Shown: piece after piece, positions 51,293 to 60,135 of the stretch
Layout of the letters: each line of letters opens with the position of its first letter
Position numbering within the stretch: position 1 is the first letter of the stretch
Origin: Aestuariibaculum marinum
Lineage (GTDB): Bacteria > Bacteroidota > Bacteroidia > Flavobacteriales > Flavobacteriaceae
NCBI RefSeq assembly: GCF_014596975.1
Contig: NZ_JACVXD010000001.1
Coordinates: 798,101 to 862,100 of the forward strand
Length of the DNA: 64,000 nucleotides
Reading direction: 5' to 3'
Notes under the pieces: generated by a model
Databases searched by the model: none
What the model was told of the DNA's origin: nothing
What the model saw: only the letters and a program-made list of their open reading frames with translations
Program-made: the position numbers and the translations under genes

Positions 51293-52756
51293 ATGAAAAA
51301 ATTATTCACACTAATTTTCTTTTCATTTTTATCTGTAAATGTATTTTCTCAGTCAAAAACTATATCTCTAACAGAGGCTATAGATATTGCTCAAAAAAAA
51401 TCTCCGGATTATAAAACAACCCTAAACCGAAATCAGGGGAGCTATTGGCGTTTTAGAAATTATAAAGCACGCTTTTTGCCTCAACTTAGATTAAACGCCA
51501 CCATTCCTGAATATAATAACGCCATTAGAAGAATAACAAACGATGAAGGTCAGGACGTTTTTGTAAATCAGGATCAACTTATTGTTCAAGGTGGTTTATC
51601 ACTGAATCAAAATATCCCCTACACTGGAGGTACACTGTCTTTGAACTCCAATTTAGAGCGCGTAGAACTGTTTGGTCTAAACGATAATATTGGTTATTCG
51701 GTTATACCTTTTTCTATAAGTTATTATCAGAATTCTTTGTTTTTTAATCAGTTTAAATGGGACAAAAAAATTGAACCTCTGATTTACGAAGAATCTAAAC
51801 GTGATTTTATTGAAAAAATGGAACAAATTTCAATAACCACCTGTCAGCATTATTTTAGTTTACTAAAGGCACAAATGCAACTGGAAATAGCCGAAAAAAA
51901 TCTATCCAATCAAGATACCTTATATCAGATTTCATTAGGACGTTATAAAATGGGGAAAATTGCCGAGAACGAATTACTTCAAATGGAACTTACGCTATTA
52001 AATTCTAAAAATAACGTGACAACTAATAAAGTAGAACTAAAAAGAACCTCTCAAAATCTTGCGCGTTATTTAGAAATGGATAATGAAAACTTAAAATTAG
52101 ATATACCGGAAAAGCTTCCCTTATTTGATGTCGAGGTTACAACTGCACTGCGAGAGGCACAATCTAACAGAAAAGCTGTTATCGAATTTAGAAGACAACG
52201 TTTAGAAGCAGAAAGAGAAGTAGCGCGTGCCAAAGGGACTAACTCTGTTGACATGAGACTGAATGCAAATTTCGGTATCTCCAATAACGCTAACGATTTT
52301 AATGCTTTATTTAACAATTTTAATAAACAGCAAAATGTATCACTATCGGTTTCTGTGCCAATTTTCGATTGGGGTGTATCTAAATCAAGGCGTAAAATGG
52401 CTGAAGCCGATTTAGATTTGGTAAATAATAATGTAGAACAGGAAACACAAGCCTTCGAACAAGAGATCTATCTTCATGTTTTAAACTGGAGTAACCAAAG
52501 AGATTTTTTGTTCACCGCAGAAAAAGCCAAAGAAGTTGCTACCAAACGTTACGACATTTCAAATAAAAGGTATGTTTTAGGTAAAATAACTATTACCGAC
52601 TTAAATATCGCTCTACAGGAAAAAGATAAAGCTGTCCTGCAATATTTAAATTCACTTGAAAAATTTTGGAGAGATTACTACGTTCTTAGACAATTAACCT
52701 TATACGATTTTATCAATAATGAAAAAATAACTGTTGAAGATGTAATTTATGATTAA
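51293..52756 (+). CDS. TolC-family outer-membrane efflux channel
   Basis: The 487-residue protein has a signal peptide ending NVFSQ. The two TolC-like repeats are seen in ISLTEAIDIAQKKSPDYK and a second-half counterpart (TTALREAQSNRKAVIEFRR, in parts), with long helical sections such as RYDISNKRYVLGKITITDLN. It forms the trimeric exit duct for the preceding adaptor and permease. A 47-base gap separates it from the permease gene. Confidence 0.92.
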   Translation: MKKLFTLIFFSFLSVNVFSQSKTISLTEAIDIAQKKSPDYKTTLNRNQGSYWRFRNYKARFLPQLRLNATIPEYNNAIRRITNDEGQDVFVNQDQLIVQGGLSLNQNIPYTGGTLSLNSNLERVELFGLNDNIGYSVIPFSISYYQNSLFFNQFKWDKKIEPLIYEESKRDFIEKMEQISITTCQHYFSLLKAQMQLEIAEKNLSNQDTLYQISLGRYKMGKIAENELLQMELTLLNSKNNVTTNKVELKRTSQNLARYLEMDNENLKLDIPEKLPLFDVEVTTALREAQSNRKAVIEFRRQRLEAEREVARAKGTNSVDMRLNANFGISNNANDFNALFNNFNKQQNVSLSVSVPIFDWGVSKSRRKMAEADLDLVNNNVEQETQAFEQEIYLHVLNWSNQRDFLFTAEKAKEVATKRYDISNKRYVLGKITITDLNIALQEKDKAVLQYLNSLEKFWRDYYVLRQLTLYDFINNEKITVEDVIYD

Positions 52757-52773
52757 AACCACCAATTAATTTC

Positions 52774-52781
52774 TATTTTTG
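52774..52781 (+). promoter_or_regulatory. Candidate -7 promoter box (TATTTTTG) immediately before murQ
   Basis: An exact TAnnTTTG match ending 4 bases before the murQ ATG, so a transcript from it would be leaderless or nearly so. No -33 TTG is found at 19-21 bases. Confidence 0.4.
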
Positions 52782-52785
52782 GTGC

Positions 52786-53607
52786 ATGAGTTTTACAAAA
52801 ACAACCGAACAGGATTCAAATTACAATCATTTAGAGAGAATGAGTGTAAAAGAACTGTTAAGCAACATAAATAAAGAGGATAAAACCGTTCCTGATACTG
52901 TTGAAAAAGCACTTGCTGAAATTGAAAACCTGGTTAATGTAATCGTTGAAAAACTAAAGCAAGGAGGTCGTTTATTTTATATTGGAGCAGGAACTAGTGG
53001 ACGATTAGGAATTTTAGATGCTTCGGAATGTCCTCCCACATTTGGTGTTTCTCACGACTTAGTTATCGGACTTATTGCAGGCGGTGATACTGCTATTCGA
53101 AAAGCTGTTGAGTTCGCTGAAGATTCTAAAACTCAGGGTTGGGAAGATTTGCAAGCTTATCATATCTCGAATAAAGACGTTGTGGTAGGTATTGCTGCTT
53201 CAGGTACTACGCCTTATGTGATTTCAGCATTGGAAACCTGCAATACCAACAATATTGTTACGGGTTGTATTACCTGTAATGCCAACAGTCCGTTATCGAA
53301 AACCGCTCAATTTCCAATAGAGGTTATTGTTGGTCCTGAATTTGTAACAGGTAGTTCCAGAATGAAAGCAGGTACCGCTCAGAAACTTGTTTTAAACATG
53401 ATTACAACATCTACAATGATTCAGCTTGGTCATATTAAAGGCAACAAAATGGTCGATATGCAACTAAGTAATAATAAATTGGTTGATCGCGGAACAAAGA
53501 TGATTATGTCGGAGCTTAACATTTCTGAATCCGAAGCTAAAGCCTTATTACACACATACAAAAACGTACGTACAGCTATAAAAAACTATAACAATGGAAC
53601 AAACTAA
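52786..53607 (+). CDS. murQ: N-acetylmuramic acid 6-phosphate etherase
   Basis: The 273-residue SIS-domain protein has FYIGAGTSGRLGILDASECPPTFG (core GAGTSGRLG and ASECPPT) and VGIAASGTTPYV, then GSSRMKAGTAQK. It cleaves the lactyl ether of MurNAc-6-phosphate in peptidoglycan recycling. Its end overlaps the small membrane-protein gene by 14 bases. No murK or amgK is nearby. Confidence 0.95.
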   Translation: MSFTKTTEQDSNYNHLERMSVKELLSNINKEDKTVPDTVEKALAEIENLVNVIVEKLKQGGRLFYIGAGTSGRLGILDASECPPTFGVSHDLVIGLIAGGDTAIRKAVEFAEDSKTQGWEDLQAYHISNKDVVVGIAASGTTPYVISALETCNTNNIVTGCITCNANSPLSKTAQFPIEVIVGPEFVTGSSRMKAGTAQKLVLNMITTSTMIQLGHIKGNKMVDMQLSNNKLVDRGTKMIMSELNISESEAKALLHTYKNVRTAIKNYNNGTN

Positions 53608-53827
53608 TAGAACCGACAAACAACTCCTTTTTAAGGGTATTAAAACTTTAGTATTTGCCTTATTAAGTCTTTTTATGGGACCAATTTTAATGCATTTAGC
53701 GTTATCTGATAAAGAGAACTCACTTTATCTTCCGTTATTAATAGTTGCCAGTCTTATTTGTGCTTTTGCTGTTTTTTTAATTTTTAAAGGCATCAAAATT
53801 ATTATGGCTAGTATGTTTAAAAAATAA
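53594..53827 (+). CDS. Small membrane protein (DUF6095-like)
   Basis: The 77-residue protein has two hydrophobic helices (about 16-35 and 45-66) and a basic end. It resembles the DUF6095 family that follows murQ in related genomes. Function is unknown. The 14-base overlap with murQ supports that it is translated. Confidence 0.8.
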   Translation: MEQTNRTDKQLLFKGIKTLVFALLSLFMGPILMHLALSDKENSLYLPLLIVASLICAFAVFLIFKGIKIIMASMFKK

Positions 53828-53836
53828 AGCCCAAAG

Positions 53837-54337
53837 TTAGGACCATGTTGTTGGTTTAGGTGTTGTTGGGTTATATCCAAACTCTAAATCAACAATAGTT
53901 ATTTTTAATCCGCTTAAAATATAATTTATAATAGCATAATGGTGAATAGTGTGGCTATTGGCCTGTGATAGCAATGCCCCAATAGTGTAAGGGATCTCTA
54001 CTTTTCCCTGACCTAAATCCTCTATTACTAAAACCGTTTTATCTATTTTTTGGTTAAATGCATTCAACTTATTGATCAATAACACCAAATAGGTTCTGGC
54101 CTTAGCACAATCCTGCTCTACTTCTCTATTTCTACTTCGTGCTGTTAAATCTATTTTATTTTCATCATTCAAATTAAAAATACAGTTGTAAAAATCCAAT
54201 ATATGCCTGATATGTGTTCCTATAGATGAAAAATAAGGAGGCACTGAAGCATCTCGTAATTGTTCATTGGTTAAACTATTCAGAAGAATTTCTGTTTTGG
54301 TCAGTGTTTGTAAAGTAGATTCTATAAGTTTATTCAT
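53837..54337 (-). CDS. DinB/YfiT-like four-helix protein
   Basis: About 166 residues from the ATG at 54337; the longer in-frame TTG start at 54364 adds nine unneeded residues. A DinB-type helical bundle is suggested by GTHIRHILDFYNCI and later NSHTIHHYAIINYIL, where the His residues would form the metal site. Such proteins include bacillithiol-linked transferases and damage-inducible proteins; the activity here is unknown. It converges on the small membrane-protein gene with 9 bases between. Confidence 0.85.
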   Translation of the reverse strand: MNKLIESTLQTLTKTEILLNSLTNEQLRDASVPPYFSSIGTHIRHILDFYNCIFNLNDENKIDLTARSRNREVEQDCAKARTYLVLLINKLNAFNQKIDKTVLVIEDLGQGKVEIPYTIGALLSQANSHTIHHYAIINYILSGLKITIVDLEFGYNPTTPKPTTWS

Positions 54338-54487
54338 TGTCTCCAATTTAATCAAATAATTCAAATAATAAAATACTTACAATACAAAACATTATATTAT
54401 TCATTATAAACCACTAAAATTAAATTAGTTAGTAAAATTCCTTATATTGGTGTAAGTCTTATTTCATAAAACTCTCATATACGTTAG

Positions 54488-57400
54488 GTGGTGTACTTGA
54501 ACAAAATAATTACAAATACCTTACAACTAATTTTTACAATTTGCTGCTGCATACCATTAAATGGCCAGGAACTTGTAGAAGTTGATTCAGATACATTTGC
54601 CCCTCAAAAACAATTTTCATTTAAAACCCTAACTATAAACGATGGTTTATCTCAAAACAGTGTAATTAGTATCGCTCAAGATAGTATTGGTTATTTATGG
54701 CTGGCTACTCAGGATGGGTTAAACAAATACAACGGACGTGATTTTAAGCATTACGACAAACAGTTTGAAGACATTACCCGGGCTACATTTAGTAAATTGG
54801 GTAAGGTATATATCGATAAACAAAATAGACTTTGGATCATTACACATTCCGGGAAATTAGAATTGTATCAACCTCAAACCGATGATTTTAAACACATCAA
54901 ATTTAAGTTTGATGTTAGTACCATATTCCAAGACAAACACCAAAACCTATACATTGGCACTTTCAATAACGGATTATTTAAAGTCGACTCCCGCACAAAA
55001 GACACTATTCAGGTATTAAAAGATGCTGATAAAAGTAAAACTGTTTATCATCTTATGGAAGATGATAATACATTAATAGCAGCCTGTTCTGAATCTGTTT
55101 TCAGTATTTATGAAAACAGGGATTATAATACTATTCCGGTTCAAAATTCAGTAACTACCAATTATAGTTCCCTTGAAAAAGGATCCGATAACACACTTTG
55201 GTTAGGCACTTACGGTCATGGGCTTTTTTACAAAGCTCAAGGAAGCAAATACTTTATTAAATATGAGAATAAAAACATTCCGCCCGATTTAAATATTGAA
55301 GATTTATTGATTGATAGCAAGTCTCGATTATGGATTGCTACCTATGGTAATGGTGTTTATTTAATAGATAAGAAATCGAATATTGTAAAAAACTTTAAAG
55401 CCAATAAAAACAACCCCTTTGCCATTCACTATAATGACATGCTTTCATTATACGAAGATATAACCGGAACTATATGGTTTGGCTCAGATGGTACCGGAGC
55501 CAGTTACTACGATGCCCATCTAATTAAGTTTAATATTCTAACTAATAATCAGGTGCCTAAATCGGTAAATGTAGATATGGTAAGGTGCATTACAACCGAC
55601 AAACAAAATAATATTTGGATTGGTACTTCGGGCAAAGGACTTACGGTTGTTGATTTAAAAAAAGAAACCTACAAAACGTACACGACTGAAAATAGCTATA
55701 TAGCCAGTAATCGTATTATAAGTACTTGCTTCCTTAATGATGAACTGTGGATTGGACATCAGGGTTATGGACTAAATATTCTGGAGGCCTCAGGTAACTA
55801 TAAGTACTATCCTGAATTAAAAAATCATACCATTTGGCGGATTATAAAAGCATCAAATCATCAAGTCTGGCTATGTACAGAACGTCACGGTATCATTTTA
55901 TTTGATAAATACAAAGGTATTTTAAAAACATATAACACCAATAATTCAAAATTTTCTTCTAACAATATAAGGGCTTTAGTTTATGGAATTGATAACGATA
56001 TGTGGATTGGAACAGATGATAACGGACTTTTTAAACTAAATAAAACCACAAATCAAATTGAAAAAATAAATAATATTAATGATAAAATTAAGTCGCTGTA
56101 CTACAGTAAAAACACCTTATGGGTTGGCACCAATGGTAATGGACTTAAAGCTTATGATATTGAAAAAAATACCATCGAAACCTTTACAACAAAAAATGGG
56201 TTACCCAATGATGTAGTTTACGGAATACTCCCTGACAATGAAAATAACCTTTGGCTGAGTACTAATAATGGAATTAGTAAATTCAATCATATAAATTTTG
56301 AAAACTTTAGCGTTTATGACGGCCTGCAAGCCAAAGAGTTCAATACTGGTGCTTACTATAAAGATCAATACAATACGTTATATTTTGGTGGATTAGAAGG
56401 CATTAACTGGTTTCATCCAGAACAATTAAGTTTTAATAAAGAAAAACCAAAAACTATAATTTCAAAATTCGAAGTATTTTCTAAACCTCGAAACTTAGAA
56501 CCGAAGTTAAGTTTAAACTATAAAGAAAATACCATTACTTTCAGTTTTTCAAGTCTTCATTTTTCTCAACCCAAACGAAATTTATATAAATATCAATTGG
56601 TAAATCATGATGAATCCTGGATAGCATCAGGAAATAACAATACTGCCCATTATACAAACCTTCCTCCAAACACCTATACTTTTAAAGTTATATCCTGCAA
56701 CTACGACGGTGTTTGGAATAATACCCCAACAACCTACACCTTTACGATTCGGCAGCCCTGGTATTTCAGTACGATGGCCATTGTTTTATACCTTTTATTA
56801 TTTCTTATCATAAGTTACTTGGTTTACAGCTACCTAAAATGGCGTTGGCATATTAAAATGCAATTACAATTTGAACATGAAGAAACCGAACGCTTAAAAC
56901 AATTAGATAGTTTTAAAACGAAACTGTACACTAATATTTCACACGAATTCAGAACACCATTAACTTTAATATCTGGTCCGGTTGAAAAACAACTCAACAA
57001 TCCGAAACTTTCAAATACCGACCGAAAAGAACTTAAATTGGTACAACGTAACTCAAAACGCCTTTTAAACTTAGTGAATCAGTTGCTGGATTTATCTAAG
57101 CTAGAAACAGGCAACCTAACTTTATCGGTTGTTCAGGGTGATTTAGGTTTATTTTTAACCCAGTTAGTGAAAAGTTTTCAATTTAAAGCTGAAGAAAAAA
57201 ATATTGATTTCAGATATAATATTCCTAAAATTCAAGAGGCATGGTTTGACAAAGATGTTGTTGAAAAAATAGTTACAAATCTATTAGCCAATGCCGTTAA
57301 ATATGCTCCTAATAATGGTAAAGTATCCTTTCAGGTTAATAAGCAACAGGGGGAAATTATCATTGCCATCATTAATAATGGCAACACAATTCCTAACGAT

Positions 57401-58414
57401 AATATAAGTAAACTTTTTCAACGCTATTATCAAGATAATAAATCTGCCGATGGTGTTGGAATAGGGTTATCGCTCGTTAAAGAACTAACCGTTTTATCTC
57501 ATGGTAATATCGTGGCTCATACATTAAATAAAGATGAAATTCAATTTACAGTCACTCTTCCTATTGAACGATCATTCTTTAATCCTAATGAAATTACGGA
57601 AATTTCTACTCCTAATACCACTGATAATACGAAACAAGAACAATCAGAAAATGTTATTGCACATAAAGAACAACCGCTAATGCTTATTGTTGAAGATGAC
57701 GAAGATATTCGAATCTTCTTAAATGCCATTTTTAGAGAAGACTACAACATTGAAGAAGCCGAAAATGGTGATATAGGCATTAAAAAGGCGGTAAAACTCA
57801 TTCCGGATATTATTATTAGTGATGTTATGATGCCAAAAACCGACGGAATCATATTATGTAACACCTTAAAACATGATGAACGTACCAGTCATATTCCTAT
57901 CATACTGCTAACTGCCAAAAGCGGAACGCCTAATGAGATTGAAGGTTTAAAAACCGGTGCCGACGATTATATTGAAAAACCCTTCCACACCCAAAAACTA
58001 AAAATTAAAATTCAAAATTTAATTGAATCCAGACGAAAACTTCAACAACGCTACAGTCAAAATTTTGAGCTGACTGATATTGCCGTGACAAGCACTGAAC
58101 AACAATTTTTTAACAAAGTAAAAGAAGTTTTAGACCAAAATATTACAGACAGTCAATTTAACTCAGCCGATTTTAGTAAAAAAATGTTGATGAGCCGGAT
58201 GCAGTTACATAGAAAACTAAAAGCGCTAACGGGTTTAACTACCACGGAATTTATTAGGTCTGAACGTTTAAAACTAGCAGAAAAACTTTTAAAATCTTCT
58301 GATTTAACGGTTTCTGAAATTGCGTTTCAAGTAGGCTTCAATACGCCTTCCTATTTTATTAAATGCTTCAAGGAACAATACAAAAAAACCCCATCAGAAT
58401 ACCATTCTAAATAA
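54488..58414 (+). CDS. Hybrid two-component system sensor/regulator (HTCS)
   Basis: The 1308-residue protein has a GTG start. It has a signal segment, then two seven-bladed propellers of reg_prop repeats (about 45-660; recurring N-x-LWIGTxGxGL units) and a Y_Y_Y domain (about 690-755). A membrane helix (about 760-783) and a histidine kinase with H-box SHEFRTPL (His819) follow, then a receiver (Asp1112 in ISDVMMPKTDG) and an AraC-type DNA-binding domain (about 1205-1308). HTCS proteins sense oligosaccharides and drive utilisation loci, but no SusC/SusD pair is nearby. Confidence 0.95.
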   Translation: MVYLNKIITNTLQLIFTICCCIPLNGQELVEVDSDTFAPQKQFSFKTLTINDGLSQNSVISIAQDSIGYLWLATQDGLNKYNGRDFKHYDKQFEDITRATFSKLGKVYIDKQNRLWIITHSGKLELYQPQTDDFKHIKFKFDVSTIFQDKHQNLYIGTFNNGLFKVDSRTKDTIQVLKDADKSKTVYHLMEDDNTLIAACSESVFSIYENRDYNTIPVQNSVTTNYSSLEKGSDNTLWLGTYGHGLFYKAQGSKYFIKYENKNIPPDLNIEDLLIDSKSRLWIATYGNGVYLIDKKSNIVKNFKANKNNPFAIHYNDMLSLYEDITGTIWFGSDGTGASYYDAHLIKFNILTNNQVPKSVNVDMVRCITTDKQNNIWIGTSGKGLTVVDLKKETYKTYTTENSYIASNRIISTCFLNDELWIGHQGYGLNILEASGNYKYYPELKNHTIWRIIKASNHQVWLCTERHGIILFDKYKGILKTYNTNNSKFSSNNIRALVYGIDNDMWIGTDDNGLFKLNKTTNQIEKINNINDKIKSLYYSKNTLWVGTNGNGLKAYDIEKNTIETFTTKNGLPNDVVYGILPDNENNLWLSTNNGISKFNHINFENFSVYDGLQAKEFNTGAYYKDQYNTLYFGGLEGINWFHPEQLSFNKEKPKTIISKFEVFSKPRNLEPKLSLNYKENTITFSFSSLHFSQPKRNLYKYQLVNHDESWIASGNNNTAHYTNLPPNTYTFKVISCNYDGVWNNTPTTYTFTIRQPWYFSTMAIVLYLLLFLIISYLVYSYLKWRWHIKMQLQFEHEETERLKQLDSFKTKLYTNISHEFRTPLTLISGPVEKQLNNPKLSNTDRKELKLVQRNSKRLLNLVNQLLDLSKLETGNLTLSVVQGDLGLFLTQLVKSFQFKAEEKNIDFRYNIPKIQEAWFDKDVVEKIVTNLLANAVKYAPNNGKVSFQVNKQQGEIIIAIINNGNTIPNDNISKLFQRYYQDNKSADGVGIGLSLVKELTVLSHGNIVAHTLNKDEIQFTVTLPIERSFFNPNEITEISTPNTTDNTKQEQSENVIAHKEQPLMLIVEDDEDIRIFLNAIFREDYNIEEAENGDIGIKKAVKLIPDIIISDVMMPKTDGIILCNTLKHDERTSHIPIILLTAKSGTPNEIEGLKTGADDYIEKPFHTQKLKIKIQNLIESRRKLQQRYSQNFELTDIAVTSTEQQFFNKVKEVLDQNITDSQFNSADFSKKMLMSRMQLHRKLKALTGLTTTEFIRSERLKLAEKLLKSSDLTVSEIAFQVGFNTPSYFIKCFKEQYKKTPSEYHSK

Positions 58415-58554
58415 AACTTCTGTTTTTTTAGTCTTGTTACATTTAAAGTATCTTCTGTTACATACTTGCTATGCTTCTTCAACCTTCCCGCGTACCTTTA
58501 CACCAAAGTAATAAAATAGCAATCAGTTAATATACCCCTTCCCTAAGAAACCAA

Positions 58555-58698
58555 ATGTTTAAAACTGATGACATAAAAAAAGAAGATAATCAAAATATCT
58601 ACTTAAGTATTGACCACCTAAAAAAAGGACAATACCTGCTAAATATTATGTTAGACAACAAGGTTTTAAAATCTATAGAAATCGATAAGGACACTTAA
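58555..58698 (+). CDS. Small ORF, 47 aa, unknown function
   Basis: The ORF begins ATG at 58555 and encodes a 47-residue product beginning MFKTDDIKKEDNQ, with a body that includes LKKGQYLLNIMLDNKVLKS. The strand pattern recalls short Bacteroidota proteins with a G-x-Y/Q-x-L-N-I-x-x-x-x-K-V core and the end of T9SS sorting domains. It lies in the 400-base gap after the HTCS gene and is followed by a terminator-like hairpin (58728-58775), which supports expression. It could also be a gene fragment. Confidence 0.45.
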   Translation: MFKTDDIKKEDNQNIYLSIDHLKKGQYLLNIMLDNKVLKSIEIDKDT

Positions 58699-58727
58699 AA
58701 ATATATAAAGAAGCTATTAATCAGGGT

Positions 58728-58775
58728 AAAAAGAGAATAATGAAAATATAAAAATTGGATTTATTCTCTTTTTTT
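58728..58775 (+). terminator. Terminator-like hairpin after the small ORF
   Basis: Arms AAAGAGAATAA/TTATTCTCTTT with a loop of about 20 bases, then a T-run; it lies about 30 bases beyond the 58.6 kb ORF. Confidence 0.6.
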
Positions 58776-58815
58776 ATTGAAATGCTTAGGAGGTGTCTTT
58801 TTAAACTTCACAATT

Positions 58816-60132
58816 ATGAAAAAAATTACACTTCTTCTAACACTTTGCTTGTCTGTTTCGGCTATGAGTCAAACAGTTTACCGACTGCAAAAAATTGAAT
58901 ACTACGATTGGGATAATACCGCTTGGGTATTAGATGAAACCGAAACCTATACCTACGAAAATGAAGGCACAAAAGAAACCCTTTTATTAAATGAAAGTAT
59001 AACAAACGGCCAAACACAAATTTACAGGCACCTTAAAACCTATAATTCTAACAACTCCATTACGGAAGATAAAGTGCAAACTAAAGTTGGTAGTGATTGG
59101 GTTAATTCTAACAGAAACCTTACAACTTATGATGAGGAAGACCGTATTATTCTTAGCTTATATCAAGTATCAGACGGTACTAATTGGTTTGATGAAGAAA
59201 AAACCGAATACGAATATCCAGATAATGAAACTATTATAAAAAATGAATATGAATATAAAACAAATGCTTGGGTAAGAATTAACGAGGAAACCATAACTGC
59301 AACGGCCTCGGGTTATATACAAATTACCAAAACCTTAGTTGATGATGTATTAACTAATAGTGAAAAATTCGAATCTATTTTTGAAAATGATAAAATCTCA
59401 GAACAAATCATATGGATTTGGGACGAAAGCATTCCAGATTGGGTATTTGATGGTAAATATAATGCCATTTATAATATAGACGGCAATTTAGAAAGTGAAG
59501 AAATATACTACTGGAATATTGACATTACACCTGAAGAATGGGCTATGAATTCTAAAGTAACTTACACCAGATCTCAAACCAACCCCAAACTTATAAAACT
59601 ATTTCAAGATTGCGAAAGTGGTACTTGCACAGATGTTCAACGAACCCTTACTAATTATGATTCTAATGGCGATTTACAATCTTCAAAATCTGAAACATGG
59701 GATCCTGAAAATGGTATATGGAGAGATTGGAATCTTTATACCTACCAATATGATGCTAATCATAACAATACCGAAACAATCCTCCAAAGAGTCGATTTGT
59801 TCTTTCAAACCGAAGACTTAGTAAATACGTCTAAAACCATAAAATACTGGGAAGAAGCTACAGCTTTAAGTGTGAGCTTTAGTAACAACAAACAACTATC
59901 TATTTACCCCAATCCCACAACCAAAACCATCAATATTACCTTTAAAACACCAATCTCATCAAATCAGAAATTAACGCTTTATAACATACAGGGACAAATT
60001 ATAAAACAAAGGAACTTAAATGCAGGCGAACAATCTGTTAGCCTTCCAATACAACAGCAAAATTCGGGTATTTATATACTGAACATACAAACTAATGATA
60101 ATACCAAAACTTATAAAATAATAAAACACTAA
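58816..60132 (+). CDS. Secreted protein with W-x-Y repeats and T9SS C-terminal sorting domain
   Basis: The ATG at 58816 gives a clean signal peptide (MKKITLLLTLCLSVSAMSQ); the frame also has an upstream ATG at 58777, rejected for that reason. The 439-residue product has about seven imperfect units of the kind W-x-n-ExxTYxYxD (e.g. NWFDEEKTEYEY, IWRDWNLYTYQYD). It ends in a type A sorting domain (about 360-439, IYPNPTTKTINITF). It is exported across the outer membrane by T9SS. Function is not recognised. Confidence 0.88.
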   Translation: MKKITLLLTLCLSVSAMSQTVYRLQKIEYYDWDNTAWVLDETETYTYENEGTKETLLLNESITNGQTQIYRHLKTYNSNNSITEDKVQTKVGSDWVNSNRNLTTYDEEDRIILSLYQVSDGTNWFDEEKTEYEYPDNETIIKNEYEYKTNAWVRINEETITATASGYIQITKTLVDDVLTNSEKFESIFENDKISEQIIWIWDESIPDWVFDGKYNAIYNIDGNLESEEIYYWNIDITPEEWAMNSKVTYTRSQTNPKLIKLFQDCESGTCTDVQRTLTNYDSNGDLQSSKSETWDPENGIWRDWNLYTYQYDANHNNTETILQRVDLFFQTEDLVNTSKTIKYWEEATALSVSFSNNKQLSIYPNPTTKTINITFKTPISSNQKLTLYNIQGQIIKQRNLNAGEQSVSLPIQQQNSGIYILNIQTNDNTKTYKIIKH

Positions 60133-60135
60133 ATC

